Shown here: piece by piece, positions 33,510-42,914 of the stretch
How the letters are laid out: every line of letters starts with the position of its first letter
How positions within the stretch are numbered: the first letter of the stretch is position 1
NCBI RefSeq assembly: GCF_000517125.1
Contig: NZ_KI912155.1
Coordinates: 745,707 to 809,706 of the forward strand
Length of the DNA stretch: 64,000 nucleotides
Source: Arthrobacter sp. MA-N2
GTDB taxonomy: Bacteria > Actinomycetota > Actinomycetes > Actinomycetales > Micrococcaceae
Direction: 5' to 3'
Translations under genes and position numbers: made by a program
The notes under the pieces: model-generated
What the model saw: only the letters and a program-made list of their open reading frames with translations
What the model was told of the DNA's origin: nothing
Databases searched by the model: none

Positions 33510-34956
33510 GGCTCTTCACGGTTCGTGGTGATTGTTCTGCCGTGATGGATGTTCATGCCGCTGTTTTGGCGGCACTGCGCAACAGGATACGCGTTTTGTA
33601 GTTGCGTGCGTTGGTGAATCCCCGGCCTGTCCGTTTGATGTGTTTGATGGCTGTGTTGTTGGCTTCTACTTTCGCGGTGGTCGCACCGGTGACAATGAGG
33701 ACTTCGATTTCTTTCCACCACCGGCAGATCGTGCGCCAGAGCCGGTTCGTTTCCGGCTGCGCGGCTCGTTCGACCAGTTCCTTCAGGTGGTCTTTCGCCG
33801 CGGCCGCGTCGGCAAGAGACCCGGTGGCGAGCAGCGTCCGGAGCTGTTCTTTGACCAACCACGCAGTCTGCAGCTTCCCGGTGGCGTCGTCGGTGGCGAA
33901 CACGGTGCTGAGTCTTTTCCGTGCCCGGTCCGAGAGCGTGTCGGCGCCGCGCAAGAGCAGCCGTCGGTTGGCCCAGACCGGATCGATGGAGCGTCCCCGC
34001 CGGCCGTGGACCTGGTGGGTGAGTCGTTGCCGGACTTCGGTGAGCATGTCGTTGCCGAGCTTGACCAAATGGAACGCGTCGACCGAGATTGCTGTGCGCG
34101 GGAGCCACATCCGCAGTGCCTTGCGGAAAGCCGCTGACGGGTCGATCGCGACGACCTGCACCCCCAGACGCCACTGCAGCGGCCGGGCGAACAGCCAGTC
34201 CCCGACGCCCTCACTGTCACGCCCGTCCACGATCCCGAGCACTTGTCCGCTGTCCAGATCGACAATAGTCGTCATCCAGGGTTCGTACCGTTTCCAGGCG
34301 TTCGTTTCGGGATCCCGGAAGAACCGCACGGACCGGTAGCGGTGTTCATCGATGCCGAGCATCCGTGGCGCCAGGCCGTCGACATCGGGCAGTGTCAGCG
34401 CCGCGGAATCCAGGGCCCGCTGGACCAGCCACCATGAGACGCCGAACGATGCGGCCGCTTCCGCGGCGGCCCTTCCGGATCCAATGACGGCGGACACGAG
34501 GGCATCGCGAAGCCGGCGGGTGGACCGGGCGCGGCGCGGCACCTGGGCAGTCTCCTCCGCGAACGTCCGCCGCGGGCACAGATACTCATCGCAGAAGAAT
34601 CTCCGCTTGGACCAGATCACTTCGACCGGGCCGGCCACAGGGATGTCACGCAGGCGTTGGGGCCGGCGTGAATGCACGCGGGTACTGATGACGCCACAGC
34701 ACGGGCACCCGGCCTCGGCCGTGGCTTCGACGCGGACCCGCCGCTGCCCGAAAGCGAGGACCTCAGTATCGGTGACGCGGTAGTCGGGCAGATTGAACAG
34801 GGCGGTGGCAGCATCGGGGCGCGGGGAAGTAGGCTCGATCAAGGCTCGTAGCTCCTGACTCTTGATGAATGCGTAGAGAACATCCATCACAGCAGGGCTA
34901 CGAGCCCTTCAGCTCTCAAGACACGGAATCCGTTTCACCACGAACCACGGAGAGCC
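33510..34956 (-). mobile_element. Intact ISL3-family insertion sequence, 1447 bp, with 8-bp target duplication
   Basis: The element begins GGCTCTTCACGGTTCGTGG and ends with a related inverted repeat closing at AGAGCC (34956). It is flanked on both sides by the identical octamer GCCAAGCC (33502-33509 and 34957-34964), the 8-bp duplication typical of ISL3. It carries one full-length transposase gene in the orientation opposite to the decayed copy that it entered. Confidence 0.93.
33553..34890 (-). CDS. ISL3-family transposase (apparently intact)
   Basis: A 445-residue DDE transposase. The N-terminal zinc ribbon has CPCCG and, later, CDEYLCPRRTF; a helix-turn-helix region follows (FGVSWWLVQRAL). 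The catalytic residues fit GIDEHRYR (first Asp), VAIDPSAAFRKAL (second Asp, followed by DAFHLVKLGNDM) and KVEANNTAIKHIKRTGRGF (Glu). The length is that of complete family members, with no stop or frameshift, so this copy may still be mobile. It has more than one ATG at the start (34890 and 34887). Confidence 0.92.
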   Translation of the reverse strand: MMDVLYAFIKSQELRALIEPTSPRPDAATALFNLPDYRVTDTEVLAFGQRRVRVEATAEAGCPCCGVISTRVHSRRPQRLRDIPVAGPVEVIWSKRRFFCDEYLCPRRTFAEETAQVPRRARSTRRLRDALVSAVIGSGRAAAEAAASFGVSWWLVQRALDSAALTLPDVDGLAPRMLGIDEHRYRSVRFFRDPETNAWKRYEPWMTTIVDLDSGQVLGIVDGRDSEGVGDWLFARPLQWRLGVQVVAIDPSAAFRKALRMWLPRTAISVDAFHLVKLGNDMLTEVRQRLTHQVHGRRGRSIDPVWANRRLLLRGADTLSDRARKRLSTVFATDDATGKLQTAWLVKEQLRTLLATGSLADAAAAKDHLKELVERAAQPETNRLWRTICRWWKEIEVLIVTGATTAKVEANNTAIKHIKRTGRGFTNARNYKTRILLRSAAKTAA

Positions 34957-35589
34957 GCCAAGCCCGGCAACGACATGCTCACCGAAGTCCGGGAACGGCT
35001 CACCCAGCAGGTCCACGGCCGGCGGGGACGTTCCATCGACCCGGTCTGGGCCAACCGGCGGCTGTTCCTGCGCGGCGGCGATACACTCTCGGACCGGGCC
35101 CGGAACAGGCTCAGCACCGTGTTCGCTACCGACGACGCCACCGGGAAGCTGCAGGCTGCCTGGTTGGTCAAAGAACAGCTCCGGGCGCTGCTCGCCACCG
35201 GGTCTCTTGCCGACGCGGCCGCGGCGAGAGACCGCCTGCAAGGACTGGTCGAACGAGCCGCGCAGCCCGAAACCAACCGGCTCTGGCGCACGATATGCCG
35301 GTGGTGGAAGGAGATCGAAGTGCTGATCGTCACCGGTGCGGCAACGGCGAAAGTAGAAGCCAACAACACCGCGATAAAGCACATAGAGAGGACTGGCCGG
35401 GGATTCACCAACGCACGCAACTACAAAACGCGTATCCTGTTGCGCAGTGCCGCCAGAACAGCGCCATGAACATCCATCGCGGCAGAACATTCACCACGAA
35501 TAGTGAAGAGCCTCGAACAAACCAACCATGCCTAATGCGAAGAGTCGGTAAAATGAGCCAAGTCAGGCCCGGAAACCTTTGGGAGACAT

Positions 35590-36612
35590 CTAACCCTTCA
35601 AAGCAGTGGAGATGACTTCCAGATATCCATCGATCATGGAACGCTCAGAGAAGCCTCTGAGATGAACTGCTCGCGCAGAACGAAAACGATCGGTGGCCCA
35701 AGACTTGGAGTGCCACGCAGCTGCAATCGCATCAGCCAACTGATCGGCGGCGCGCTGCGGGACAACCTTTCCGCACTCGCCTACGGCCTCAGGCAGGCCC
35801 CCATCGTCACTCGCAACTACAAAACATCCACTGGCGATTCCCTCTAGTGCAACGATACCGAAAGACTCACGGCAGTGAGAGGGCACCGCCAGGACTTCCG
35901 TTTCGCGAAGCTTGGCTCCAATCTCCTCAGCAGTTAACGCCCCGGTGAACAACACACTGCCTTGAAGGCCATAGGATTCCACCGCCTCCGCCAAGGCGAC
36001 TCTTTCCTGACCATCTCCGACGATTGAACATTGGAATTCGTGACCTCTGTTTCTAAGCTGCGCGAGGGCATCGATCAACACCGCGCATCCCTTTCCGGAC
36101 ACCAGCCTCCCTACAAAAGCAATAGAATTACGAGAACGCTCTTCAGTGCCATTGGAATGGAACGCCTCCGAATTATAGGAGTTGTAAACCAATGTACTCT
36201 CGAATGGTAAAGAATCTCGAACCGCACGACTGACTGTTATCGACCTGCAGAACCCTATGATTCGACGCTTAATTATTTCCCGAATACCAATGCGGCCGCT
36301 TCCGTCGACTAACCAATTATGCACGGCGAAGACTAGCGGCCTGCGCACAAATAGGGCGGGCCAGAGAAATCTAAGGCAGATATTATTATGAAATACCACG
36401 TCGGCCTCGACATATGACCGCCAGGTGCGCAACAACCCTGGACGACGGGTTACCTGGTACTTGCTAAAGGGGTTAGGATCGCCGTCCGAATGGGTCATAA
36501 CTTCAACTTGCATGCCCGCGGCCACGAAGCCCTCTGCAAGGGCGAGTGAAATAGTCTCAATTCCGCCATAATCGGGGGAAAACCGGTTCGATACCAACAA
36601 AACTCTACTCAC
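35590..36612 (-). CDS. Glycosyltransferase family 4 (exopolysaccharide locus)
   Basis: A 340-residue GT-B enzyme. N-terminal half: RVLLVSNRFSPDYGGIE, with the glycine-rich acceptor loop. C-terminal half: SIAFVGRLVSGKGC near residue 168 and CRESFGIVALEGIASG near residue 263, the spaced-glutamate nucleotide-sugar signature. It would add one sugar to the lipid-linked repeat unit. GTG at 36612 has AAGGA 7 nt before it; TTG at 36615 is the alternative. Codon use and base composition from here to about 43.5 kb are clearly poorer in G+C than flanking housekeeping genes. A 110-bp A/T-rich gap separates it from the next gene upstream. Confidence 0.88.
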   Translation of the reverse strand: MSRVLLVSNRFSPDYGGIETISLALAEGFVAAGMQVEVMTHSDGDPNPFSKYQVTRRPGLLRTWRSYVEADVVFHNNICLRFLWPALFVRRPLVFAVHNWLVDGSGRIGIREIIKRRIIGFCRSITVSRAVRDSLPFESTLVYNSYNSEAFHSNGTEERSRNSIAFVGRLVSGKGCAVLIDALAQLRNRGHEFQCSIVGDGQERVALAEAVESYGLQGSVLFTGALTAEEIGAKLRETEVLAVPSHCRESFGIVALEGIASGCFVVASDDGGLPEAVGECGKVVPQRAADQLADAIAAAWHSKSWATDRFRSARAVHLRGFSERSMIDGYLEVISTALKG

Positions 36613-36725
36613 CAATACATCCTTCTCAACCGAGTCATTGAGTCACTCTTAGAAACTTGTCAACATTTTACAAAATTAAAGAAAATCACTTACTCGTGCA
36701 ACGCACTTCAACTTGACTCCGTAAG

Positions 36726-37829
36726 CTAGTTAGCAACCTCTTGGTAGATGGTAGCCAAATTCTCTGCCTGCACATCTAAGTTAAACATTGCTTTTGCTCG
36801 AACTCGACCGTTTCGTCCAAGGTTCGCCGAAAATTCCTCGTCCCTAGTTAGCCGAACCAGGTACTGGCTGAGCGTTTGAATATCACCCTCCGGCGCCAAG
36901 AGGCCGGTCGTCCCGTGCTCAACGGCCTCCATCACTCCGCCTGAGGCATATCCGACACACGCCAATTCCTGGAGAGCTGCTTCAATAAAAACCATTCCAA
37001 ACCCTTCCCGCGTCCCGTCCTTAGCCGGAAGAGATGGCCCGCAGAATACGGAATGAGACCTGAGCAAAGCGGGAATTAATCCAGAGTCAACCTTGCCAGT
37101 AAATTTGACGGTTAGATGCTTATCACGCGCAAAGCTTTCAAGCGCACCTCGCAGGGGTCCATCTCCCACGATGGTAATCGGAGTCGAATGACGAATTTCC
37201 TTGTCGGTCAAACTCATGGCACGTAACAGTTCCATTGGACCCTTTATGTCAATCAGGCGACCGACAAATACAATGCCTTGCCGATCGTCGGAATCCCGAA
37301 GTGGGATGATCTTTGTGCCGGTGTGGAGGACTTCTATCTTCTTCGCCGGGGCACCGTTCTTGAGGAGTGCGTCAGCAATGTGAGAAGAAACGGCAATGAG
37401 TTTTGCGGAATGTCTAAAGAGCTCCGAAAGATTGCGCGGATATCTAGAACGCGCCCAAGGAGATCGGGACCTGCTCAGTGCGGCATCCGCCCCATGAAAG
37501 GTTGTCAATAGCGGAAGCCCGGCCGCCCGACTTAAGGGCAAGGCCTCAATACCCCCCGGGCCAAAATGTGCATGTAGCAGCATTGCCCCAGCGTCTTGTA
37601 GTACCTTTTTGTACGCGTTCAAATACGGATGAACTCCAAGCACACTCCGAACAATCAAGTCATTCACTCGGGTCGAGTATGGGGCGAAGTCCGCATGGTC
37701 GATACCGCCCTCGACATTCGAGAAACCCAGCTTCACGATCTCCCAATCCGGAATCGCCCGAATCTGGTCGCGAATGAACGTCTCAGTATAGGGCAACCAT
37801 GAACTCTTCCAGATTCCTGCTACGGACAT
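36726..37829 (-). CDS. Glycosyltransferase family 4 (exopolysaccharide locus)
   Basis: A 367-residue GT4 enzyme with ETFIRDQIRAIPDWE at the N-terminus, LLHAHFGPGGIEALPLS (the HAHFG loop common in EPS glycosyltransferases), GIVFVGRLIDIKGPMELL near residue 183 and REGFGMVFIEAALQE near residue 273. It resembles WcaL/AmsK-type transferases, which act late in repeat-unit assembly. GGAGG lies 4 nt before the ATG. The sugar and linkage cannot be told. Confidence 0.88.
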   Translation of the reverse strand: MSVAGIWKSSWLPYTETFIRDQIRAIPDWEIVKLGFSNVEGGIDHADFAPYSTRVNDLIVRSVLGVHPYLNAYKKVLQDAGAMLLHAHFGPGGIEALPLSRAAGLPLLTTFHGADAALSRSRSPWARSRYPRNLSELFRHSAKLIAVSSHIADALLKNGAPAKKIEVLHTGTKIIPLRDSDDRQGIVFVGRLIDIKGPMELLRAMSLTDKEIRHSTPITIVGDGPLRGALESFARDKHLTVKFTGKVDSGLIPALLRSHSVFCGPSLPAKDGTREGFGMVFIEAALQELACVGYASGGVMEAVEHGTTGLLAPEGDIQTLSQYLVRLTRDEEFSANLGRNGRVRAKAMFNLDVQAENLATIYQEVAN

Positions 37830-37860
37830 CGGGCCTCCAACTAGGATCAGCTGTGAAAAA

Positions 37861-39024
37861 TCACACTAACAATGAGTATGCGTCCGCCAGGCGTTTCGTA
37901 GCTTCCGCCCAAGAGATCGCAGCAGTTCGTACTGATTCATCTGGAACTGGTCTCATCAAGTCGCCTTCCATTTGAGTCAGTTCCCGAATTCGAAATGCCC
38001 AGTAGTCAGGATCTCGCCCCGACACCAGAGTGCATGCATCCTGCGGTAGATATTCGGAAATTCCCGTCTCAGGCATGCAAAGGACGTGCAGACCATGATG
38101 ATACGCCTCGGCCACAGCCAGCCCAAAGGCTTCAATTGATGGTAGGACCATAATAGCTGAGGTCGAATATAACTCTCTAAGCTGAATTTTGTTCAGCAGG
38201 CCTTCATAAACTACTTGCGGATGGAATTTCAGCCAATTTAAAACCTCGTTCCGCATAGGCCCTGCGACGTGCAGTTTATACGGACTGCCGAGCTTCCCTA
38301 CCGCAGCGACTGCTAGATCTAATCCCTTATAGACGTCGCCGCGACCAACAAAAGCGATCTTGTAGCTATCTCTCGGAAGCGCGGTCACCGGCAGTTGGCG
38401 GGGAACTCCAATCGGCGCGACTAGAAGCTTGTCCTCATCGAAACCTCGTTCAAGAAATGATCGCTTAGCTGCCTGTGAATAGACGAGGATCTTAGTGGAC
38501 GCTTCGTACTCAAAATCCAGCAGTTCCCCGATCGGATCAGTCCTAGCAACGTGTGGAAATGATCCAATGGATGGAAAATCACCTTCAAAGACCGCATGGT
38601 GCATTGCCCGACGTTCGCAAATCGAGGCGAAGTAGTGGCCACGGCGCAATGCTTGATGGCCAAGACCCTCTAGAAAATGCAGTACGTTGTCACCCGCCGT
38701 AAATTTCGCTACCCGCTTGGCCGAGTACTCGGTAGCACGTCGAAACATGTCCGGTGAGAGCCGGCGGCCCGATTGCACAGCAGCCGTTAGCGCTAAGTCC
38801 CCGAGGCCCAGTAGTTTTACACTGTGGGGAACTTTGATCGGTTCTCGCGCTCGTCGATTCAGCATCGTTAGGACGCGTTTCGGCGCATGAACACTTTCCA
38901 AGAACTTAACTTGGCGAGGTGTCGGTTCTGGCCTTCGAATCAGCGTGACTTCATCAAAAATGCTATTCATAGCGTAGAGCACGTGATCGTAGTGCCCAAC
39001 ATTTGTTGCATAGGCCGCCTTCAA
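37861..39024 (-). CDS. Glycosyltransferase family 4 (exopolysaccharide locus)
   Basis: A 387-residue GT-B protein that starts with TTG. The N-terminal half is divergent (KAAYATNVGHYDHVLYAM), while the C-terminal half has KIAFVGRGDVYKGLDLAV near residue 226 and IEAFGLAVAEAYHHGL near residue 313, the GT4 glutamate pair. It lies 31 bp upstream of the preceding gene in the same direction and is part of the same cassette. A run of eight C on the plus strand (39031-39038) lies upstream of the start; GGGG there may serve as ribosome site. Confidence 0.84.
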   Translation of the reverse strand: MKAAYATNVGHYDHVLYAMNSIFDEVTLIRRPEPTPRQVKFLESVHAPKRVLTMLNRRAREPIKVPHSVKLLGLGDLALTAAVQSGRRLSPDMFRRATEYSAKRVAKFTAGDNVLHFLEGLGHQALRRGHYFASICERRAMHHAVFEGDFPSIGSFPHVARTDPIGELLDFEYEASTKILVYSQAAKRSFLERGFDEDKLLVAPIGVPRQLPVTALPRDSYKIAFVGRGDVYKGLDLAVAAVGKLGSPYKLHVAGPMRNEVLNWLKFHPQVVYEGLLNKIQLRELYSTSAIMVLPSIEAFGLAVAEAYHHGLHVLCMPETGISEYLPQDACTLVSGRDPDYWAFRIRELTQMEGDLMRPVPDESVRTAAISWAEATKRLADAYSLLV

Positions 39025-39087
39025 CGACGTTTACCCCCCCCAAATTGGTCAAGAATACAGTTCAGCCATCGAAACAGTCCAGAATGC

Positions 39088-40209
39088 CTAGAGTTCTCGA
39101 TAGAGTAAAGCCAAGCTCTTTTTCTGCGCCTCTTCTGACAACAATTCCTTCGACATCCTAAGGCCAGCCTCGGAACAAGCGCTATAGGCGATATCGTCGC
39201 CGAGTAGATGCGCTATCGACGATTCCATGCTAGCGGGTGCCCCGTCAGGAACTACGAGGCCGGCACCATACTTCGAGATCGTTGCTGAAAGAGCGCAGGA
39301 TTCCGTTACGACGACAGGAACTCCCAAGCTAAGTGCAGTCGCCAACACATTCCCCCAGGGTTCCTTGTGAGACGTTAAGACAAATACTCCACTTGCGTCT
39401 ATACGCCTAACCACGGCATCCGGCGATATTGCACCTTCGTAAACAAGATTCGGATGGGCCCTACACGCCTGAATAACATCATCACGATGACCACCGTCCG
39501 GTCCAACTATCGCATACTGCGTCTCTGCCCCCTTCCCGATGCTGATGGCGGCCGCAGAAACAAAGTCACCGACGCGTTTGCGCGGATGCAAACGGGCAAC
39601 CCAGAGAGCTTCGTCCTTGCGGGGAGCCGGTCGGACGACGGCTTGTACTCCTCGCAGTCGGCCCACTGGGTTTCCCAACACAACCCACGATATAGGCGAG
39701 GCTTTCCCCAGCCAGCCCTCAAGATCTTGCCGCTCAATGTCGGTTAACGCCAGGACGACATCGGATGCCCGAAATAGGCGCTTCACAACGATGTCCGCAA
39801 TTCTGTGGAGCAAAGAAGATCGGCTTGTGAGCATTCCATGAGGTTGAACAATCAATCTCTTGCGTAACATCAGCGCCGACACAGCAGCCAAAATGGGCAG
39901 GATCTCACGCGAATAACTGACGTGGACGGTATCTACATCTCTTATCGCACGAACAAGAGATTTCATCGCGTCGAAAGAGAACGCCGAAGTAAACCCAAGT
40001 CGCGGAACCCACCGCCGCACCTGGGCATTCATAGTAGTTCCTTCCGGCAGCTCATCAATCGACGGCGCATCGTTCGGCAAACAACCATACCAAAGCCGAA
40101 TTGAGAGGCCACAGTCTAGCGCGAGCCGCACCTGGCGAACGGCGGTGTCAAATGGGCCACCATAAGCACCGCTTCGACTGCCAATATTTACCACACGTAG
40201 TATCGACAT
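39088..40209 (-). CDS. Glycosyltransferase family 4 with altered signature (exopolysaccharide locus)
   Basis: A 373-residue GT-B protein. N-terminal half: LRVVNIGSRSGAYGGPFD. C-terminal half: ALWVARLHPRKRVGDFV near residue 215 and TSHKEPWGNVLATALSLG near residue 300. The first glutamate of the family pair is present (EPWG), but the second position is threonine or alanine, so the nucleotide-sugar contacts differ from classic GT4 enzymes. GGAGCG precedes the ATG by 4 nt. The donor is unknown. Confidence 0.82.
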   Translation of the reverse strand: MSILRVVNIGSRSGAYGGPFDTAVRQVRLALDCGLSIRLWYGCLPNDAPSIDELPEGTTMNAQVRRWVPRLGFTSAFSFDAMKSLVRAIRDVDTVHVSYSREILPILAAVSALMLRKRLIVQPHGMLTSRSSLLHRIADIVVKRLFRASDVVLALTDIERQDLEGWLGKASPISWVVLGNPVGRLRGVQAVVRPAPRKDEALWVARLHPRKRVGDFVSAAAISIGKGAETQYAIVGPDGGHRDDVIQACRAHPNLVYEGAISPDAVVRRIDASGVFVLTSHKEPWGNVLATALSLGVPVVVTESCALSATISKYGAGLVVPDGAPASMESSIAHLLGDDIAYSACSEAGLRMSKELLSEEAQKKSLALLYREL

Positions 40210-40260
40210 TTCGCTCCTAATCTAACCAAAAACACCTTGATAATAGCGGCACCCACAGAC

Positions 40261-41562
40261 TTAGCGTTCAAATGGTCGATCGTCTCTGTCACGTCCAAAA
40301 ATGTATAATGCCACTAAAATCGAAAACGCACCCTGAGAAGAAGGATTCTGAGTAATTGTTCCCTGAACAAGGATAAGAACAATAGCGATACCCAACATAA
40401 ACCTGACTGCCGACGTTTTGGAAGACTGGAGGAAGGAGACCATGAGCATCCGTGCAGCAACAATAAGTCGGAGGAAAGCTAAAAGTAGGCCAAAGACACC
40501 CAACTCCGTCACCCAACCAATGGTTTCATTCTCAATCCAGGGACCAGCGGCACCAACCGCGATACCGGCTTGACTATTATGTCCAGCGCCAGCGCCAAAA
40601 AAGGATCCAAGCCCGCCTAAGAATCCAAAAGCGGTAAAAATGAGACGCCCAAGGGTGTCCTCATTCTGTGATGCATCCTGGATTCTGCCGTTAAACGCGT
40701 CGACAACCTGCGGAAGTGCCAATACGATCGATATGAACAATAATACCGAGCCGGCCATTATTAAAATTGCTAAAATGAAGCGCGAAAAAGTCGCGTTTGT
40801 CAACAGCCAAAAGAAAATGCTTAGGACAAGGATTAGAAGGAGTGTCAATATTCCCCGCGACCCGGCGAGTGTGACGATCACCACTGCGGAAAATATCCCT
40901 AGCAAAGAAGTCCATCGATCCCTACTTTCGCCACCTAGCAGCAATCCCAAACAAAGGGCAACCGCCACTAAGAAGAAACCAAACAAACCGGCTGGTGCAC
41001 TAAAAGTTCCAGAAGCCCGAGCGATGCCTTCATTTAGAAAATGAGCTTCTTCACCCGAAATTTGACGATTCCAAACACTATCCGCGGGCGATGTGACTTG
41101 TGCAATAACCACGACGGCTTGGACTGGAAGATACATCGCGATGGTAGATCGAATTCGTCGCAGCTGACGAGCCTCCGGCAATAGGGAACAAAGCCCTATG
41201 AACAGAACGGGGGCGACATAGCTTCGTATTCCAACCACCCAAACGGATAAGGAATCCGTACCGGGCAGTGCCGCCACGCAAGTCCAAAGAACCAGGGCCA
41301 GCACAAACAGTATTTTGGGGCCGTGCTTTCTATCCGTGCCATTTCGGAAAACAAAAGCTACAATGGCCGCTAAGGCGAGAGCGTCCCTGCTAAAATACAA
41401 AAAATAATTCGCCGCAGGGACAAGTTTTCTCAACAGTCCTTCCAAGATCCAAAGATGGACATACAGAAGGGTAACGACTCTGAGAAACGAGGACGTCGTA
41501 AGCTGTCCAGATATTCTTACACGGGTCGGGCATACTGACTTCGATAGTTCGTATGGAGTCAT
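40261..41562 (-). CDS. O-antigen ligase/Wzy-like polymerase
   Basis: A 433-residue polytopic membrane protein with about eleven or twelve hydrophobic helices and a large extracytoplasmic loop at residues 285-345 (GAGAGHNSQAGIAVG lies in it). This is the profile of Wzy polymerases and O-antigen ligases, which are variable in sequence. The position between glycosyltransferases and a Wzx-like flippase favours Wzy: polymerisation of lipid-linked repeat units outside the membrane. Its ATG overlaps the stop of the flippase gene by 4 nt. Confidence 0.75.
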   Translation of the reverse strand: MTPYELSKSVCPTRVRISGQLTTSSFLRVVTLLYVHLWILEGLLRKLVPAANYFLYFSRDALALAAIVAFVFRNGTDRKHGPKILFVLALVLWTCVAALPGTDSLSVWVVGIRSYVAPVLFIGLCSLLPEARQLRRIRSTIAMYLPVQAVVVIAQVTSPADSVWNRQISGEEAHFLNEGIARASGTFSAPAGLFGFFLVAVALCLGLLLGGESRDRWTSLLGIFSAVVIVTLAGSRGILTLLLILVLSIFFWLLTNATFSRFILAILIMAGSVLLFISIVLALPQVVDAFNGRIQDASQNEDTLGRLIFTAFGFLGGLGSFFGAGAGHNSQAGIAVGAAGPWIENETIGWVTELGVFGLLLAFLRLIVAARMLMVSFLQSSKTSAVRFMLGIAIVLILVQGTITQNPSSQGAFSILVALYIFGRDRDDRPFER

Positions 41563-42914
41563 GACCGTTCATGCTCCATCCGAGTGCTTCTGCGGACTTC
41601 TCGAGCTCCAGCTGCAAACCTGAGAACTTCAGCCATCAAGGCAGGAAGGCATTGGGTGGCCAAATAAAGGGCTCCGCCCATCGTCGTCCTTAAATCAAAG
41701 AGCAGCGGACCGCTGACGACCCAAATGGCGGAACTGGCTACTAAAAACCAGGAACCAGAAAGCCATCGCCGGCTTTGACCCATCATGCCCAGTCCGCTGC
41801 AAAAGCTTAAAACGGCAGATCCACCCATTACTACAGTCAACTCCAGATTGAGTCCTTTATATGAATCCCCCAGCACCCACAGCAGAATCGGCGAGAATAG
41901 ACTGACGCAAACTACACTCATGACGGCTAACGCCAAATATACTGCCGAATAGATGGGAATGGCCCTGATAGCTCTTGATGCGTTCATTCTCGCCAATCTA
42001 GGTAAAACGAGATTTAGCACGAAAGAATTTACGACGGTGAACGCAACGGCAAATCGGGTCATAGCCGAGATCTCGCCAAGGACGACCGTAGATCCTGCCA
42101 AGGACATGACCATCAAGAATGCTTGCTCCCGTCCGACAATGGCGAAATTCATTGGGGCCAGGCGTCTCGCCGCCCGACTTAGCCGTCGGACATGCAGCTT
42201 GCTTCGCAAACCGACGACGACGTTCTGCGACCTCAGACTTCGCGTCATGAGCCAGGCTTCGATCCAGTAAGTTACAGCGGTTAGTAGTACTATTGCCGTG
42301 AATCTCATTTGAATCGGCATCGTCAGCATGACCAGTGCGATCAAAATTAAACGGAAACCTGCTGCAATAAGGAGGTTTTTCTGAGAGGAGTTGGCACGCC
42401 CTTCTAAACGAAGGAAGACTTGCGAATTGGAACGCACGAACACTGCCTGCATCGACAAAAGATATGCCAAGAGCGCGGCCAGTGTCTCCAGTGTGCCGAG
42501 TCTATTAAGTGTCAGCAACCAGACTAGAACCAGGCCACCTGTAGAGGTGGAAACGAGCCCGATTTTCCTCCGAACATATAGACCGGACTTCCTCAAGTCA
42601 CTCGTGCGCGTGGAATCGCCTGGGTGCTGGCTGGCGTAACCTAGCATCACATTTGATAGACCTGACTCAGAAATAAGGATTGAAGCAAAGAGAATCCCGA
42701 CGTACACCGCATATTGGCCGTAATTTTCCTTGGGAAGCCCCCGAATTACTGCTACCCCCACAAGAAACGCGATAGCTTGAAGCGCTAGATCCAAGGATAT
42801 GAAGCGGGCAGCTCGGCGAATACGCTCGTGGGTGGCCCGATTTTTATTCGGCTGGCCCATTTTGGAATTTGAAAATAATCTCGGCCTGTCCGTCCGAGGA
42901 CGGACTTCATACAT
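41559..42914 (-). CDS. Wzx-like oligosaccharide flippase
   Basis: A 451-residue membrane protein of the MATE/polysaccharide transporter superfamily with about twelve to fourteen helices, starting at residue 38 (LDLALQAIAFLVGVAVIRG) and with the typical QYAVYVGILFASILISESGLSN region. It should move the undecaprenyl-linked repeat unit across the membrane. The N-terminal 18 residues up to ATG 42860 are not needed for the fold, so the start may be internal. It overlaps the acetyltransferase end by 8 bp and the Wzy-like start by 4 nt. Confidence 0.8.
   Translation of the reverse strand: MYEVRPRTDRPRLFSNSKMGQPNKNRATHERIRRAARFISLDLALQAIAFLVGVAVIRGLPKENYGQYAVYVGILFASILISESGLSNVMLGYASQHPGDSTRTSDLRKSGLYVRRKIGLVSTSTGGLVLVWLLTLNRLGTLETLAALLAYLLSMQAVFVRSNSQVFLRLEGRANSSQKNLLIAAGFRLILIALVMLTMPIQMRFTAIVLLTAVTYWIEAWLMTRSLRSQNVVVGLRSKLHVRRLSRAARRLAPMNFAIVGREQAFLMVMSLAGSTVVLGEISAMTRFAVAFTVVNSFVLNLVLPRLARMNASRAIRAIPIYSAVYLALAVMSVVCVSLFSPILLWVLGDSYKGLNLELTVVMGGSAVLSFCSGLGMMGQSRRWLSGSWFLVASSAIWVVSGPLLFDLRTTMGGALYLATQCLPALMAEVLRFAAGAREVRRSTRMEHERS

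Larger units (their letters stand above)
32860..35469 (+). pseudogene. ISL3-family transposase, truncated and interrupted
   Basis: The plus-strand relative of the intact transposase at 33553. Its first 65 or so codons are gone; the visible part begins LRDILVAGPVEVVWAKR and has a TGA stop where the intact copy has Arg, a frame slip near 33050, a TAG near 33396, and then the 1447-bp insertion after DAFHLAKP. It resumes at 34965 with GNDMLTEVRERL and ends at 35469 (NYKTRILLRSAARTAP). It cannot make a working enzyme. Confidence 0.78.
32829..35512 (+). mobile_element. Decayed ISL3-family element, split by a younger ISL3 element
   Basis: The left end near 32829 (GCTCTTGGTCGTCGGTGGTGA) and the right end near 35512 (TTCACCACGAATAGTGAAGAGC) are related inverted repeats. 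Removing the younger element and one copy of its 8-bp target duplication leaves about 1.23 kb, some 220 bp shorter than the intact relative, because the 5' end of the transposase is missing. Flanking target repeats for this older copy are not evident. Confidence 0.72.
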
